Source: a virus. Taken from it: DNA of 47,447 nucleotides. Position numbers and translations under genes: made by a program. A model generated the notes under the pieces. The model did no database searches. It worked only from the letters and a program-made list of their open reading frames with translations, and was not told where the DNA came from. This document shows, one piece after another, positions 1 to 7,606 of the stretch (its first letter is position 1; the number at the start of each line of letters is the position of its first letter). The stretch spans positions 1 through 47,447 of the IMG/VR virus record IMGVR_UViG_3300003635_000006. One strand, 5' to 3'.

Positions 1-99
1 CGTCCAGGCAAAAATCCCGATGAACACCACGCTGGCGTCGACCATCGAAAGCGGGGGTGAAAACGAAATCGACGTGTCTGGCCTGTCTGGCGACCTTTC
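1..99. repeat. Terminal direct repeat, left copy (circular joint)
   Basis: Bases 1-99 are identical to 47349-47447. The tail-fibre gene that starts at 47182 continues in the same frame after the joint. The repeat is therefore best read as an overlap of a circular or circularly permuted genome and not as a biological long terminal repeat. An exact length of 99 is typical of an assembler k-mer overlap (inference). Confidence 0.95.
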
Positions 100-691
100 A
101 GACCCACAGAATCCAAAGAACCATGCGGCGGTCCATACGCAGGGCGGGGCCGACGCGCTGACGTTGGAAGACCTGCCGACATCTGGCGCGGCCGACACCG
201 TGGCCAGGTCAGACGGTAGTGGCGGGATCATCATGGAAGCCATCGCTGGCATACCGACCGGGACGATCACCATGTGGTCGGGGGCCATCGGTGACATCCC
301 TGGCGGATGGGTTCTGTGCGATGGAAACAACGGAACTCCGGACCTTCAGGACAAATTCATCGCCGGGGCCGGCGTAGATTATACCCCTGGCGCGACTGGC
401 GGCCAAAACCTGAACGCCCTGTCTACCAGCCAACTACCCAGCCACGACCATCCAGGATCGACGAACACAACGGGCGACCACCAACACGACCTGCCGTATC
501 ACAATTCCGGGACGGACGACGGGATAAGCATCAGTACGTTCGGCGGCGGGACAAGCGACTATACCCGCGGGAACCCGACAGACACCCGCGGAAACCACTC
601 ACACAGCGTTAGCACAGATTCCATCGGCGGAAACGGTTCCGTCGAAAACCGCCCGCCGTACCATGCGCTGGCGTACATGATGAAGGTGTAA
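2..691 (+). CDS. Tail fibre protein with phage collar-type domain (3' part; 5' part at 47182-47447)
   Basis: Joined with the right end of the window this gives a 285-aa protein whose start codon is at 47182. Residues about 140-185 read GTITMWSG...PGGWVLCDGNNGTPDL, the signature of the phage tail-collar domain found near the ends of fibres. The C-terminal third is rich in His, Gly, Ser, Thr and Asn (SHDHPGS, GDHQHDL, GNHSHS) and ends ENRPPYHALAYMMKV, as expected for a trimeric fibre tip whose His residues may bind metal. It probably contacts the host surface. It follows a baseplate-like gene and precedes a small zinc-ribbon gene and the hub-like protein. The first ATG in the left piece, at 20, is internal and is not the real start. 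Confidence 0.9.
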   Translation, partial: VQAKIPMNTTLASTIESGGENEIDVSGLSGDLSDPQNPKNHAAVHTQGGADALTLEDLPTSGAADTVARSDGSGGIIMEAIAGIPTGTITMWSGAIGDIPGGWVLCDGNNGTPDLQDKFIAGAGVDYTPGATGGQNLNALSTSQLPSHDHPGSTNTTGDHQHDLPYHNSGTDDGISISTFGGGTSDYTRGNPTDTRGNHSHSVSTDSIGGNGSVENRPPYHALAYMMKV

Positions 692-693
692 AT

Positions 694-1146
694 ATGGAAC
701 AGAAATGTACCAGATGCGGCTTCGACAACTACGACGAACCAATAGAAAACAACGCGAATTACGTCCAGGGCGCGGACATGGTCGAATCCAGGCCGAATAC
801 GGTGATGTTCGCCCTGAAACACACAGAACTGACGCGAACGATCCGCGACCGCCTGGTCGACAACTGGTCGATGAACATCACGCAGGCGAACCGGGCGATG
901 GCGGCGAAAAACGACCAATACCTGAAGAAGACCACGGAATCAGACGACGGGACGGAACAGGTCATCTTCGACCACACAGACCTGTCTGATGACGACTTCG
1001 AACGTGTCGAAACGAACCGGCCGATCACGCCCGAAGAAGACGCTGAAATCGTCAAAACTGTCGAAGAAACCGCGCAGAAGGAAGTCCAGAAAACAGGAAT
1101 AGTATGTCCTGACTGCGTGAAGGATACCGACGTGGTGATTTGGTGA
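694..1146 (+). CDS. Putative zinc-ribbon protein of the tail module
   Basis: This 150-aa protein begins two bases after the fibre stop. It carries a CTRC pair at residues 5-8 and a CPDC pair near 137-140, so the two termini could form one split zinc ribbon around a central helical, acidic segment. I do not recognise a family. Its place between the tail fibre and the hub-like protein suggests a fibre-assembly or minor tail role (inference). The next gene starts immediately after its stop, so translation is probably coupled. Confidence 0.75.
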   Translation: MEQKCTRCGFDNYDEPIENNANYVQGADMVESRPNTVMFALKHTELTRTIRDRLVDNWSMNITQANRAMAAKNDQYLKKTTESDDGTEQVIFDHTDLSDDDFERVETNRPITPEEDAEIVKTVEETAQKEVQKTGIVCPDCVKDTDVVIW

Positions 1147-3132
1147 ATGGTTCTTCGTGTCGAAATCGGCCCGGCCGGAAACCCGTCGCGGACGTTCTAC
1201 CAGGACGGCCTGTTCGACACGAATCCGGTCTGGGTTCATACGGGCGTCAGCGACATGGACTTCACCGTCCCGTTCGACGCCAGCCTGCGCGACTTCTTCT
1301 TCGAAGATGTCCGCCTGTACGACAACGAACGGCTTCTGTTCCGGGGCGAAATCCACGGCTTCGACTGGTCGGATCGGGACGGCCGGACCCGTCTGTCCTG
1401 TAAGGGGATCGAAAACGACCTGTCGAATCAGTCCGTCGACCGGAAGTTCACGAACACGTTCACCCACAACGCGCTTCAGACCATCTTCGACCAGGACACC
1501 GACTTCGACATCACGGTGTTCGATCCGCCGATCAGCACGACCGTCACCGACGAAGAAGCCTGGTCGGCCGACACCGATGCGGAATTCAGCGACCGGCTGA
1601 CGATCCCGGACACCGTCCCGCTGACGATCCGGAACGGGGGCGTCGAAACCACGCCGACGGCGCTGTGGGACGAAGCCGAAAACCTGGACATTACCCTGGG
1701 GACGAACGGCGTGGACGCCGATCCGAACGCATCCGGCGGCGAAGCCGTGGGTCTGTTCGGTGTAGGTGACGAATTCGCGCTGGAATTCGAAGTCGAACAT
1801 ACGATCCCAGAAGAAGACCTGTATTACGGGTTTAGGTTCAGGAATGACGACGATGTCGACGGTGACGGGAACTTCGAAGGCCCGGCGTTCACCGTATCCG
1901 TCGACGGGACCGACATCAATTCCTTCGGGGGCGGGACCGCGCCGTACACGACCGGGGACGACACATATGAATGGTTCGTAACGACGCCTGACCAGGGCGA
2001 TTTCGAACCAGGGACCCATGAAATACGCTGGGTCGTCGACGACGATTCGTATGAAGACAGCAACGAAAACATCATCCAGACCGGGATCACGTACATCGAC
2101 GTGGCGCTGTTCATCGACAGCCGGTACGCGTCGACATCCCCCGACAACACCACAGATTCGAACGACGCGCTGGCGTCGCCCACAACCTACCCAGACGGCG
2201 TCCAGCAGGCGTTCGACCTGGTCAACGTGGACTATAACGTCACGTCCGTCAGCGCGAACACGACCTGGAACACGACCGCCAGAAGTCAGGCGCTGTCGGT
2301 GGCGACCACGTCGTCGAACTGGCAGACGACCGCGAACACGTCGACCATCGACAAACCGTTCAGTACGCCATCCGTCCAGGTGTATTTCCGGGCCACCTGG
2401 ACCTGGGACACCGACGACGCCACGACAACGCCATCCCAGGGCGACGCGCCCGGCAGACTGGACGCTGTCACCGTCCGCTTCGACGGGAACGGCCAGAACG
2501 TCCTGGACGACCAGGATGTCCAGGGCGACGCGCTGTCGGTCGCACAGCAGTTGTGTGAACGCGCAGGCTATCGCTTCGTGATCGACCACGCCGCGACGGA
2601 CGGGGCCGGGAACCTGATCAAAGCCGGCGAAGCGTTCGAACGCGGGTCCCAGACGAAGACCGCGGACTGGACGGTTCTGGATCGGAACCCGTCGGAATCT
2701 GCGGATCGGTACGCGAACCGGGTCCGCATCCGCGGGGCGCTTCAGGACGACGGGACACGTCCGACGGCCGTGATCCAGGAAGACAGCGAAGTGGCGAAGT
2801 ACGGCGTCCGGCTGTTCGAAGCCACGCGACCAGACATCAGTTCGGTCGACGCGGCCATCGGCCAGGCGCGTGGCGAACTGCTGGACCGTGTCCAGCGCGA
2901 AGTCGAAGGGACCCAGACGACGCCGCCCCAGTCGATCCTGCCGGGGTATCGGTACGAAGGGCTGGACTGGTTCGACGACGAAGAACTGCGGGCCACCGAC
3001 CTGGACCGGGTCGAACTAACCGAAGAATACCAGGACGCCCGAACGCGACTGGTCTTCGGGGCTGAACAGGACATCGTCGAAAAGGTGGTCGACACCGGCT
3101 ACCAAATCGCACAGACGAAACAGGGCGTCTGA
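1147..3132 (+). CDS. Baseplate hub / tail-associated structural protein
   Basis: This 661-aa protein is the last gene of the tail module. Its first 130 residues (FTVPFDASLRDFFFED, LLFRGEIHGFDW, TRLSCKGIENDL, ALQTIFDQ) resemble the beta-rich opening domains of siphovirus baseplate-hub proteins of the GpD/late-control kind, where small beta domains assemble into a ring at the tail tip. The middle (about 150-430) is rich in Asp, Thr and Asn and may be an inserted carbohydrate-binding-like jelly roll. The C-terminal part (about 440-661, VAQQLCERAGYRFVIDH, YANRVRIRGA) again looks hub-like. Family assignment is by residue pattern and genome position only. Palindromes that may terminate transcription follow it. 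Confidence 0.65.
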   Translation: MVLRVEIGPAGNPSRTFYQDGLFDTNPVWVHTGVSDMDFTVPFDASLRDFFFEDVRLYDNERLLFRGEIHGFDWSDRDGRTRLSCKGIENDLSNQSVDRKFTNTFTHNALQTIFDQDTDFDITVFDPPISTTVTDEEAWSADTDAEFSDRLTIPDTVPLTIRNGGVETTPTALWDEAENLDITLGTNGVDADPNASGGEAVGLFGVGDEFALEFEVEHTIPEEDLYYGFRFRNDDDVDGDGNFEGPAFTVSVDGTDINSFGGGTAPYTTGDDTYEWFVTTPDQGDFEPGTHEIRWVVDDDSYEDSNENIIQTGITYIDVALFIDSRYASTSPDNTTDSNDALASPTTYPDGVQQAFDLVNVDYNVTSVSANTTWNTTARSQALSVATTSSNWQTTANTSTIDKPFSTPSVQVYFRATWTWDTDDATTTPSQGDAPGRLDAVTVRFDGNGQNVLDDQDVQGDALSVAQQLCERAGYRFVIDHAATDGAGNLIKAGEAFERGSQTKTADWTVLDRNPSESADRYANRVRIRGALQDDGTRPTAVIQEDSEVAKYGVRLFEATRPDISSVDAAIGQARGELLDRVQREVEGTQTTPPQSILPGYRYEGLDWFDDEELRATDLDRVELTEEYQDARTRLVFGAEQDIVEKVVDTGYQIAQTKQGV

Positions 3133-3157
3133 AACTATCTGATCGTCGATACACTTC

Positions 3158-3171
3158 GACCTTCGAAGGTC
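3158..3171. terminator. 14-bp perfect palindrome GACCTTCGAAGGTC
   Basis: A perfect palindrome begins 26 bases after the hub gene's stop. The 12 bases CTTCGAAGGTCC recur at 3224-3235. It could be a terminator or processing hairpin for the tail transcript, or a dimeric protein-binding site. No T-run follows, so terminator is only one option. Confidence 0.4.
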
Positions 3172-3391
3172 CAGAATTGATCCGGATTCTAAGGCCGCTG
3201 ATGGCGTCGCACAGCCGGCGCATCTTCGAAGGTCCCAAACCCTTTACCGGACCCATAGTTCGGAAACGGCATTTCTCACGGCTGAAGTGCTTGAGAACAG
3301 CCGCGTTAGCGATTATGCGATAGGATAATAATTCAGGCCACGCTGGCGCGGAAGGATGCGTGTATCATGTTTCTGGTATGTGAAAAACCAA

Positions 3392-3441
3392 CCCGATCAG
3401 AAGATCGGGTTCGCCTGGCGGGGCGGTCGGCGGAAGCCGAC
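3392..3441 (+). promoter_or_regulatory. Degenerate copy of the repeated structured element
   Basis: A 7-bp hairpin CCCGATC/GATCGGG (3392-3409) is followed by CCTGGCGGGGCGGTCGG, the core shared with the six early-region elements, and then a perfect hairpin GTCGGC-GGAA-GCCGAC (3426-3441). It lacks the TCCGACAT loop, so the pseudoknot of the full copies becomes a simple hairpin here. No gene follows at the usual distance. Confidence 0.5.
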
Positions 3442-3646
3442 TGATGCGATGTCGCGGACGAACGATGGGTCGTCCGGCGGCGGAAGACCGCAGTCGAACC
3501 CAGGCGATGCTGGCGTAAATTACCATCGGACGCCCCCGCGCCGCCCGCGTGAGAAAGGCCAAACACGTCATACACATATAAACGACTTCGCGCTTCGACG
3601 GCCATACCCCGCCCCCGTACAGCGTTTTCGCCCGCGCTTCAGACGC

Positions 3647-3662
3647 ACTTAGCATATAAAGG
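3647..3662. promoter_or_regulatory. Candidate TATA-box promoter, control region
   Basis: GCATATAAAGGGGCC stands out in a G+C-rich surrounding, and another CATATAAACG lies at about 3573. Read on + it would start a transcript near 3680; read on - (TTTATATG) it would drive the other strand. No convincing gene follows in either direction, so a non-coding transcript is possible. Confidence 0.35.
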
Positions 3663-3761
3663 GGCCCGACAATACGGCCACCTGCGGACCACGCCGATCA
3701 CCCTACCCCCGCCCCGTCATGCGATTATACCTTCGAAGCCTTTATGTCCCTGGGGACGTAT

Positions 3762-3780
3762 GTTTCGCTTACAGCGAAAC
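3762..3780. repeat. Perfect 8-bp stem, 3-nt loop hairpin
   Basis: GTTTCGCT and AGCGAAAC are separated by TAC. It lies just after TATA-like stretches (TTATACC at about 3725, CTTTATG at about 3739), so it would be near the 5' end of any transcript starting there. It may be an operator or an RNA stem. Confidence 0.5.
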
Positions 3781-3833
3781 ACAGACGAAAGTTGTCAGCC
3801 CCCCCAGGCCCGGAGGGCCACAATATCCGGGCG

Positions 3834-3886
3834 GTGTCACCTGGCGGGGCGTCGCGGCGAACGAAGTCCGCGAATCTGGGTGACAC
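3834..3886 (+). ncRNA. Nested inverted repeats, candidate structured RNA
   Basis: The outer arms GTGTCACC (3834-3841) and GGTGACAC (3879-3886) enclose the inner arms TCGCGG (3852-3857) and CCGCGA (3868-3873). The left flank also contains CCTGGCGGGGC, the core word of the repeated early elements. Two nested perfect stems within 53 bases suggest a folded RNA or a protein-binding cruciform. There is no direct evidence of transcription. Confidence 0.35.
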
Positions 3887-4363
3887 GCTCTTTCCGGACG
3901 CCCCCGGACATCCTGGCCGCGACACGCGGTCGACCTGTCTGCCGCCCGCGCTTCGACCCAGCAGAACGGTCGGACGTGGGACGCACCGAAACCGTCCAGG
4001 GGATCGACCCAGCGACCTGGATGACCGCCGACGCGACACGGCCGCCCCCAGCGGCCCGACGTGGATGACGGCGACAGCAGGGGAACTTCTTCTGGACGGG
4101 GTTCGGGCTTCACGGTGTCACAGCCTACTGGCCCACAGATGCGCGGACCGACGGCAGGGGTTCGCATCTGGGTGTACGCGACACGGACGCTGACTGTCCG
4201 ATCACCGCAGGTTAGTCTGCCGGCCGCAGTTTCTGGTAAGACCTACTGATGACGGCCGGGGTGGTAAGGGATCGGGCGACCCAGCGACGTGTCGCACTTG
4301 GCCGGACGGGTCCCGCTGTCCGGAACTGATGACTGGTCGATCCTGCCTGAACTAAGACGTATT

Positions 4364-4440
4364 CCGTCTAACCGCCCGGATGATCACCTGATCAGCCTGG
4401 CGGGGCGGTCGGCCCGCGCCTGGCCGACATCGCAGGCGCA
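4364..4440 (+). promoter_or_regulatory. Structured pseudoknot element, copy 1
   Basis: It starts with CCGTCTAACCGCC, then an inner hairpin (GATCA/TGATC), then GGCGGGGCGGTCGG. After a 3-base linker comes the stem GCGCCTG/CAGGCGC (4416-4439), whose loop contains CCGACAT. Loop CCGAC is complementary to GTCGG just upstream, giving an H-type pseudoknot. The third hairpin of the other copies is absent. It ends 9 bases before the ATG at 4450. Confidence 0.75.
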
Positions 4441-4449
4441 GGTACACCC

Positions 4450-5028
4450 ATGATCGTTTCTGCCGCAGTCCACGACGACCTGATCGAACAGTTCCTGAAC
4501 CGCGTCGAACAGCATCCGGATGTCGAAAGCGCCTTCCAGAAGTCCGGACGGAAGGTCCACGTCATCCTGTCGAAGAACGATGACGGCGGCGTCGCCACGC
4601 CCTGGTCTGACTGGGACGACACCGAACTGGTCGACGGCCGCTGGCACAGCGATGACTTCATCGTCAGCCGCGTCGGCGGCGGCGGCCACCGGCCCGGTTC
4701 TGGATACGTCCGCGTGATCGGCATCAGCGCGTACTGCGATGTCTGTGGCGACGCGCCCCAGTCGAACGACCACGGTCTGTGTGGGTCCTGTAAGGTCCAG
4801 CGCGGCCTGCTGACGGGGCCGGCCGGATCGAAGGCCATCATCCAGGCTGTCCACGACGACGACAGCCGCGGGACGATCACCGACCCTGGACAGTTGTTCG
4901 AAGCCACGGCCGACGACGACGGCGTCCTTCGCGCCGACCTGGAATACGGGGATGACACCCGCGAACAGGTCCCGCTGAACGGCGACGCCCACAGCATCGT
5001 CCGCTGGGTCGACAGGGGCGACGACTGA
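4450..5028 (+). CDS. Early protein with treble-clef-like zinc motif, function unknown
   Basis: This 192-aa acidic protein is the first gene after the control region and the first preceded by a pseudoknot element. Residues about 98-115 hold CDVCG...GLCGSC, four Cys that can bind one zinc. The N-terminal part (VHDDLIEQFLNRVEQHPDVESAF) is helical. I do not recognise a family. Its final base overlaps the next ATG (TGATG), so the two genes are co-translated. Being first in the early region, it could be a regulator or host-interaction factor (inference). Confidence 0.75.
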   Translation: MIVSAAVHDDLIEQFLNRVEQHPDVESAFQKSGRKVHVILSKNDDGGVATPWSDWDDTELVDGRWHSDDFIVSRVGGGGHRPGSGYVRVIGISAYCDVCGDAPQSNDHGLCGSCKVQRGLLTGPAGSKAIIQAVHDDDSRGTITDPGQLFEATADDDGVLRADLEYGDDTREQVPLNGDAHSIVRWVDRGDD

Positions 5029-5198
5029 TGGGCTTCGTTCCTGATCGGGAACCTGGTCGGACGGCCGACCGGGTCGACGACGGGACCAGCGTGGCGACGC
5101 TGGGAATCCCGGCCCACGTCCCGACGCGAACGCCGGCCACGGACGACGGGTCCGACCGGCCGGTCCCGGCCCACGTCGATCCTGCTGACGACGACTGA
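5028..5198 (+). CDS. Small acidic protein, unknown
   Basis: This 56-aa ORF (MGFVPDREPG...HVDPADDD) starts on the last base of the preceding stop. Its length, acidic tail and GAA-only Glu codons match neighbouring genes. No domain is recognised. A hairpin GACGGG/CCCGTC overlaps its stop. Confidence 0.6.
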   Translation: MGFVPDREPGRTADRVDDGTSVATLGIPAHVPTRTPATDDGSDRPVPAHVDPADDD

Positions 5199-5213
5199 CG
5201 GGCGTAACCCGTC
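5197..5213. terminator. Hairpin at gene end
   Basis: GACGGG-CGTAA-CCCGTC forms a 6-bp stem overlapping the stop of the 56-aa gene, directly before structured element copy 2. There is no T-tract; it may be a terminator or part of the element's fold. Confidence 0.35.
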
Positions 5214-5214
5214 G

Positions 5215-5323
5215 CCGTCTAACCGCCTGGACGGGTCCGGTCCCGGACTTAGCCTGGCGGGGCGGTCGGCCCGACGCTGTCCGACATCAGCGTCCGTCAG
5301 CCACGCCCACGACAACGGCGTGG
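5215..5323 (+). promoter_or_regulatory. Structured pseudoknot element, copy 2
   Basis: It runs CCGTCTAACCGCC, inner hairpin GTCCGG/CCGGAC, GGCGGGGCGGTCGG, linker CCC, then stem GACGCTG/CAGCGTC (5273-5294) around the loop TCCGACAT. A third hairpin CCACGCC/GGCGTGG (5301-5323) has the loop CACGACAAC. Compared with other copies, all three stems change on both sides while loops and linker length stay fixed. The ATG of the Spo11-like gene is 13 bases later. Confidence 0.8.
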
Positions 5324-5335
5324 ACCTTCGAAGCC

Positions 5336-6616
5336 ATGACTGAATACGAACGCGAACCCCCGGCGACGCTGGCCGAAATGCAAAGCATGACCACCGACGA
5401 CTTCCACGGCGTCGACCGCTACCACTACCAGGGTAGCCTGTCGAAGAAGCGCGTCATCGAACACCTGGTCGAACTGGCCAGCGCCGAACTGTCCTGGCAG
5501 GGCCGCGAAGACGCTGGGTCCCTGCGCGACTTCTGGTACAATCCGGTGAAGTCGATCCTGGAAGCCGCCTTCCCTGACTGGGGCGACGGCGCAGGATCGT
5601 CCGACTGGAACCGGAACATGACGAAGCGCCTGTCCGGCGTCGTGTCTGAAAAAGTGAAGGAAGGGTCGATGACGTACCGCGACCTGAACATCCTGGACGA
5701 CAGCCGCGACCGGCGCATCGCCACGGACAGCATCGAAAACGACAAAATCCTGTTCGTGGAAAAGTCGGCGGCGTACCGGAAACTGAAGCCGCTGGCTGAA
5801 GTGTACGACATCACCCTGGTCGAAGGGTCCGGATGGCAGGCCACGGCCCTGATTGAAGACCTGGTCCAGCAGTTGGACACGTCCCAGACGTACACGTTCT
5901 GGGTTCTGGGTGACTTCGACCCGACCGGCTTCGGGATCGTCGAAGACTTCGTCGCACGGGCGAACCAGATGGGGCTGTCAGTCGACCGCGACGCGTCCCG
6001 CCGGATCGGCATCTGGCCCCGGCAGGTCGACGACGATATCCTTCAGGCGCAGAAGTTCACGCCTGCGTCGAACGGATCGGACGACGACTGGTTCCGTGAT
6101 CACGCCATCGACGGGAAGTACGGGCTGGAAATCGAAGCCGTCGGCGCGTCCCTGGAAGGGAAGGCCGAAGCCCTGCGCGAACTGGTCGTCGAAGAAATCA
6201 AAGACGACATCGACGCCGACGAACGGCGGTACAAAGACACCCAGCAGTCGGCCGCGAACGTCCCTGGACACGCGACGAACCGCGTGGTCAGCGACATCAC
6301 GGACGACCTGGAAGATGCCCTGCTGGAAGCCGCCTGCGACATATACGAAGACATCGACGGCGTCCAGAAGTGCGAACCGCTGGACTTCATGACTGGCGCA
6401 TCCGTCAGCCTGGACCGCGACATGGTCCTGAACGGCGGCGTCGACGGCGACTGGGTCCCCGACCCCTACCCGTCGTCCCGCCTTCACAGCGGCGCTGTGT
6501 CGGGTAACGAACCGAACGCCGAAGGTGGCCGGACGGCGAAGCGGAAGATGAAGGGCGAACTGAAGGATCGGATCAGGAACGGCGACATCGACGTTCAGGA
6601 ACTGCTGGACATCTGA
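5336..6616 (+). CDS. TopoVI-A/Spo11-like Toprim protein (Mini-A type), without a B subunit
   Basis: In this 426-aa protein, residues 62-70 read SLRDFWYNP, matching the winged-helix motif of Topo VI A/Spo11 in which Tyr (here Y68) attacks DNA. A Toprim domain follows, with ILFVEK (E142) and GDFDPTG (D193, D195), the acidic residues that bind Mg. This is the order found in Spo11, TopoVIA and the lone Mini-A proteins of mobile elements. No GHKL ATPase partner is encoded here, so it is unlikely to be a complete topoisomerase. It may cut DNA for replication, recombination or host takeover, or recruit a host partner (inference). It has its own pseudoknot leader and ends in a hairpin that includes its stop codon. 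The basic C-terminal tail (TAKRKMKGELKDRIR) may bind DNA. Confidence 0.8.
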   Translation: MTEYEREPPATLAEMQSMTTDDFHGVDRYHYQGSLSKKRVIEHLVELASAELSWQGREDAGSLRDFWYNPVKSILEAAFPDWGDGAGSSDWNRNMTKRLSGVVSEKVKEGSMTYRDLNILDDSRDRRIATDSIENDKILFVEKSAAYRKLKPLAEVYDITLVEGSGWQATALIEDLVQQLDTSQTYTFWVLGDFDPTGFGIVEDFVARANQMGLSVDRDASRRIGIWPRQVDDDILQAQKFTPASNGSDDDWFRDHAIDGKYGLEIEAVGASLEGKAEALRELVVEEIKDDIDADERRYKDTQQSAANVPGHATNRVVSDITDDLEDALLEAACDIYEDIDGVQKCEPLDFMTGASVSLDRDMVLNGGVDGDWVPDPYPSSRLHSGAVSGNEPNAEGGRTAKRKMKGELKDRIRNGDIDVQELLDI

Positions 6617-6624
6617 TCCAGCAG
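6602..6624. terminator. 8-bp hairpin enclosing the stop codon of the Spo11-like gene
   Basis: CTGCTGGA and TCCAGCAG flank a 7-base loop that contains the TGA stop. The stem includes the last codons, so translation would melt it. It may terminate or stabilise the mRNA end ahead of element copy 3. Confidence 0.45.
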
Positions 6625-6631
6625 TCCCCCG

Positions 6632-6731
6632 CCGTCTAACCGCCTGGACGGCCCGCTGTGGGCCAGCCTGGCGGGGCGGTCGGCATCATCCCGTCCGACA
6701 TCGGGATGCGTCAGCGCCCGCGACAGCCGGC
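6632..6731 (+). promoter_or_regulatory. Structured pseudoknot element, copy 3
   Basis: It runs CCGTCTAACCGCC, inner hairpin GGCCC/GGGCC, GGCGGGGCGGTCGG, linker CAT, then stem CATCCCG/CGGGATG (6687-6708) around the loop TCCGACAT. The third hairpin is GCGCC/GGCGC. The stem sequence differs from copies 1, 2 and 4-6 with full pairing preserved. GTGATC, a possible ribosome-binding site, lies between the last hairpin and the ATG at 6743. Confidence 0.8.
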
Positions 6732-6742
6732 GCGTGATCGAT

Positions 6743-6988
6743 ATGACGACCCGAATCAGTAACCTGCGAACCTTCCTTCGGAAGCGTCCGCAGACGGCCG
6801 TGAAGACACAGCCACAGACGACCGGCGCGACGGTCTGGTACGCCTGGGACGACGACCAGGATCAGGTCGTGGCGTCGATCAACGGCGACACGTTCGACAT
6901 CGACCGCGACCGGGCGATGGCGAACATGGACCATCCAGACGTGACCACCGAACGCCACGACATCAGCGAATCACCCTTCGACGAATGA
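6743..6988 (+). CDS. Small protein with basic N-terminus, unknown
   Basis: This 81-aa protein (MTTRISNLRTFLRKRPQ...) is the first gene after element copy 3. The ATG at 6743 is chosen over an in-frame GTG at 6734 because the same distance from the last hairpin to ATG is kept in copy 5. The N-terminus is basic and the C-terminus acidic (VWYAWDDDQDQVVASINGD). No family is recognised. Its stop overlaps the next start (ATGA). Confidence 0.65.
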   Translation: MTTRISNLRTFLRKRPQTAVKTQPQTTGATVWYAWDDDQDQVVASINGDTFDIDRDRAMANMDHPDVTTERHDISESPFDE

Positions 6989-7116
6989 CCAGCGAACTGA
7001 ATGGCATCACGACCGGACGAACTGACCAGGACGGGTCCGCAGGGATCGGCTTCGACGCCCGCCGCGTCCTGAACCAGCGACAGCAGACCACCGACGACAC
7101 CCAGACCCATGACTGA
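6985..7116 (+). CDS. Small 43-aa protein, unknown
   Basis: MTSELNGITT...TTDDTQTHD fits exactly between two genes by an ATGA overlap at its start and an ATGACTGA overlap at its end. Such coupling supports it as a true gene despite its size. No function is visible. Confidence 0.55.
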   Translation: MTSELNGITTGRTDQDGSAGIGFDARRVLNQRQQTTDDTQTHD

Positions 7117-7606
7117 CGACACCGACATCACCGACTGGAAGGGCGACATCGAACGCTTCGAAACGACCGACCGCTACGGCGCGACGTGGGCGGTCTTCAG
7201 CCACGTCCCGGATCAGACGCCCCAGACGCGCTTCGACGGCTGGGTGATCGACTTCTGTAACGGCGACCGGCTGACGGGCGAACCGGCGAACGAAATCGCC
7301 CGCCGGCTGATGAACGCGGGCGACACCGACGGCTTCGAAGCCACCTTCGACCGCGACTTCCCGACGTTCGGCCGGGCGTCCGACCCGATGCTGGACAGCG
7401 TCGTGTACGATGACGATGGCCGGGCCTACCGGATCACCGTCCGGGGCGTCCGCGTCTGGTTCGAACACGCCGACCAGCAGGGTGACGACATCATCCTGTA
7501 CGACGGCGACCAGGATCGGGCGGGGATGATCGAAGACGCGCCGTTCGACCTGCCGGAACTGCGCGGCGAAATGGACCTGGCGCGACGGAAGGCCATCAAC
7601 GGATGA
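7109..7606 (+). CDS. Acidic early protein, unknown
   Basis: This 165-aa protein has a mixed alpha/beta pattern (ATWAVFSHVPD, FDGWVIDFCNG, YRITVRGVRVWFEHAD). It starts at the ATGACTGA overlap and ends with an ATGA overlap into the next gene. There are no recognised motifs. It belongs to the small operon begun by element copy 3. Confidence 0.75.
   Translation: MTDDTDITDWKGDIERFETTDRYGATWAVFSHVPDQTPQTRFDGWVIDFCNGDRLTGEPANEIARRLMNAGDTDGFEATFDRDFPTFGRASDPMLDSVVYDDDGRAYRITVRGVRVWFEHADQQGDDIILYDGDQDRAGMIEDAPFDLPELRGEMDLARRKAING

Larger units (their letters stand above)
3133..4363. other. 1.2-kb intergenic control region without a credible gene
   Basis: This is the longest gene-free stretch, lying between the distal tail genes and the early genes. 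Reading frames here encode basic Arg/Pro-rich strings unlike the acidic proteins elsewhere. It holds a 14-bp palindrome at 3158, a partial second copy at 3224, TATA-like boxes (about 3577, 3652, 3724), a perfect 8-bp hairpin at 3762-3780, nested inverted repeats at 3834-3886, a 7-bp inverted repeat 4220/4253, and the 12-mer CGACCCAGCGAC twice (about 4005 and 4277). It is the best candidate for an origin of replication, early promoter region or structured RNA (inference). Confidence 0.6.

Noticed and set aside
940-2589. 549-codon minus-strand frame opposite the hub gene
   Set aside because: Mirror of a real plus-strand gene with good neighbours; product has no recognisable motif.
3356-3652. 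Open frames on both strands (98 aa on +, 96 aa on -)
   Set aside because: Basic, Arg/Pro-rich products with codon use unlike real genes here; they cross the hairpins of the control region.
3744-4193. 149-codon + frame and overlapping - frames
   Set aside because: Low-complexity basic sequence without domain or ribosome-binding site; coincides with nested inverted repeats.
4250-4340. Possible tRNA (GCCGGGGTGG start)
   Set aside because: No T-arm with GTTCRANYC or cloverleaf pairing found; only simple inverted repeats.
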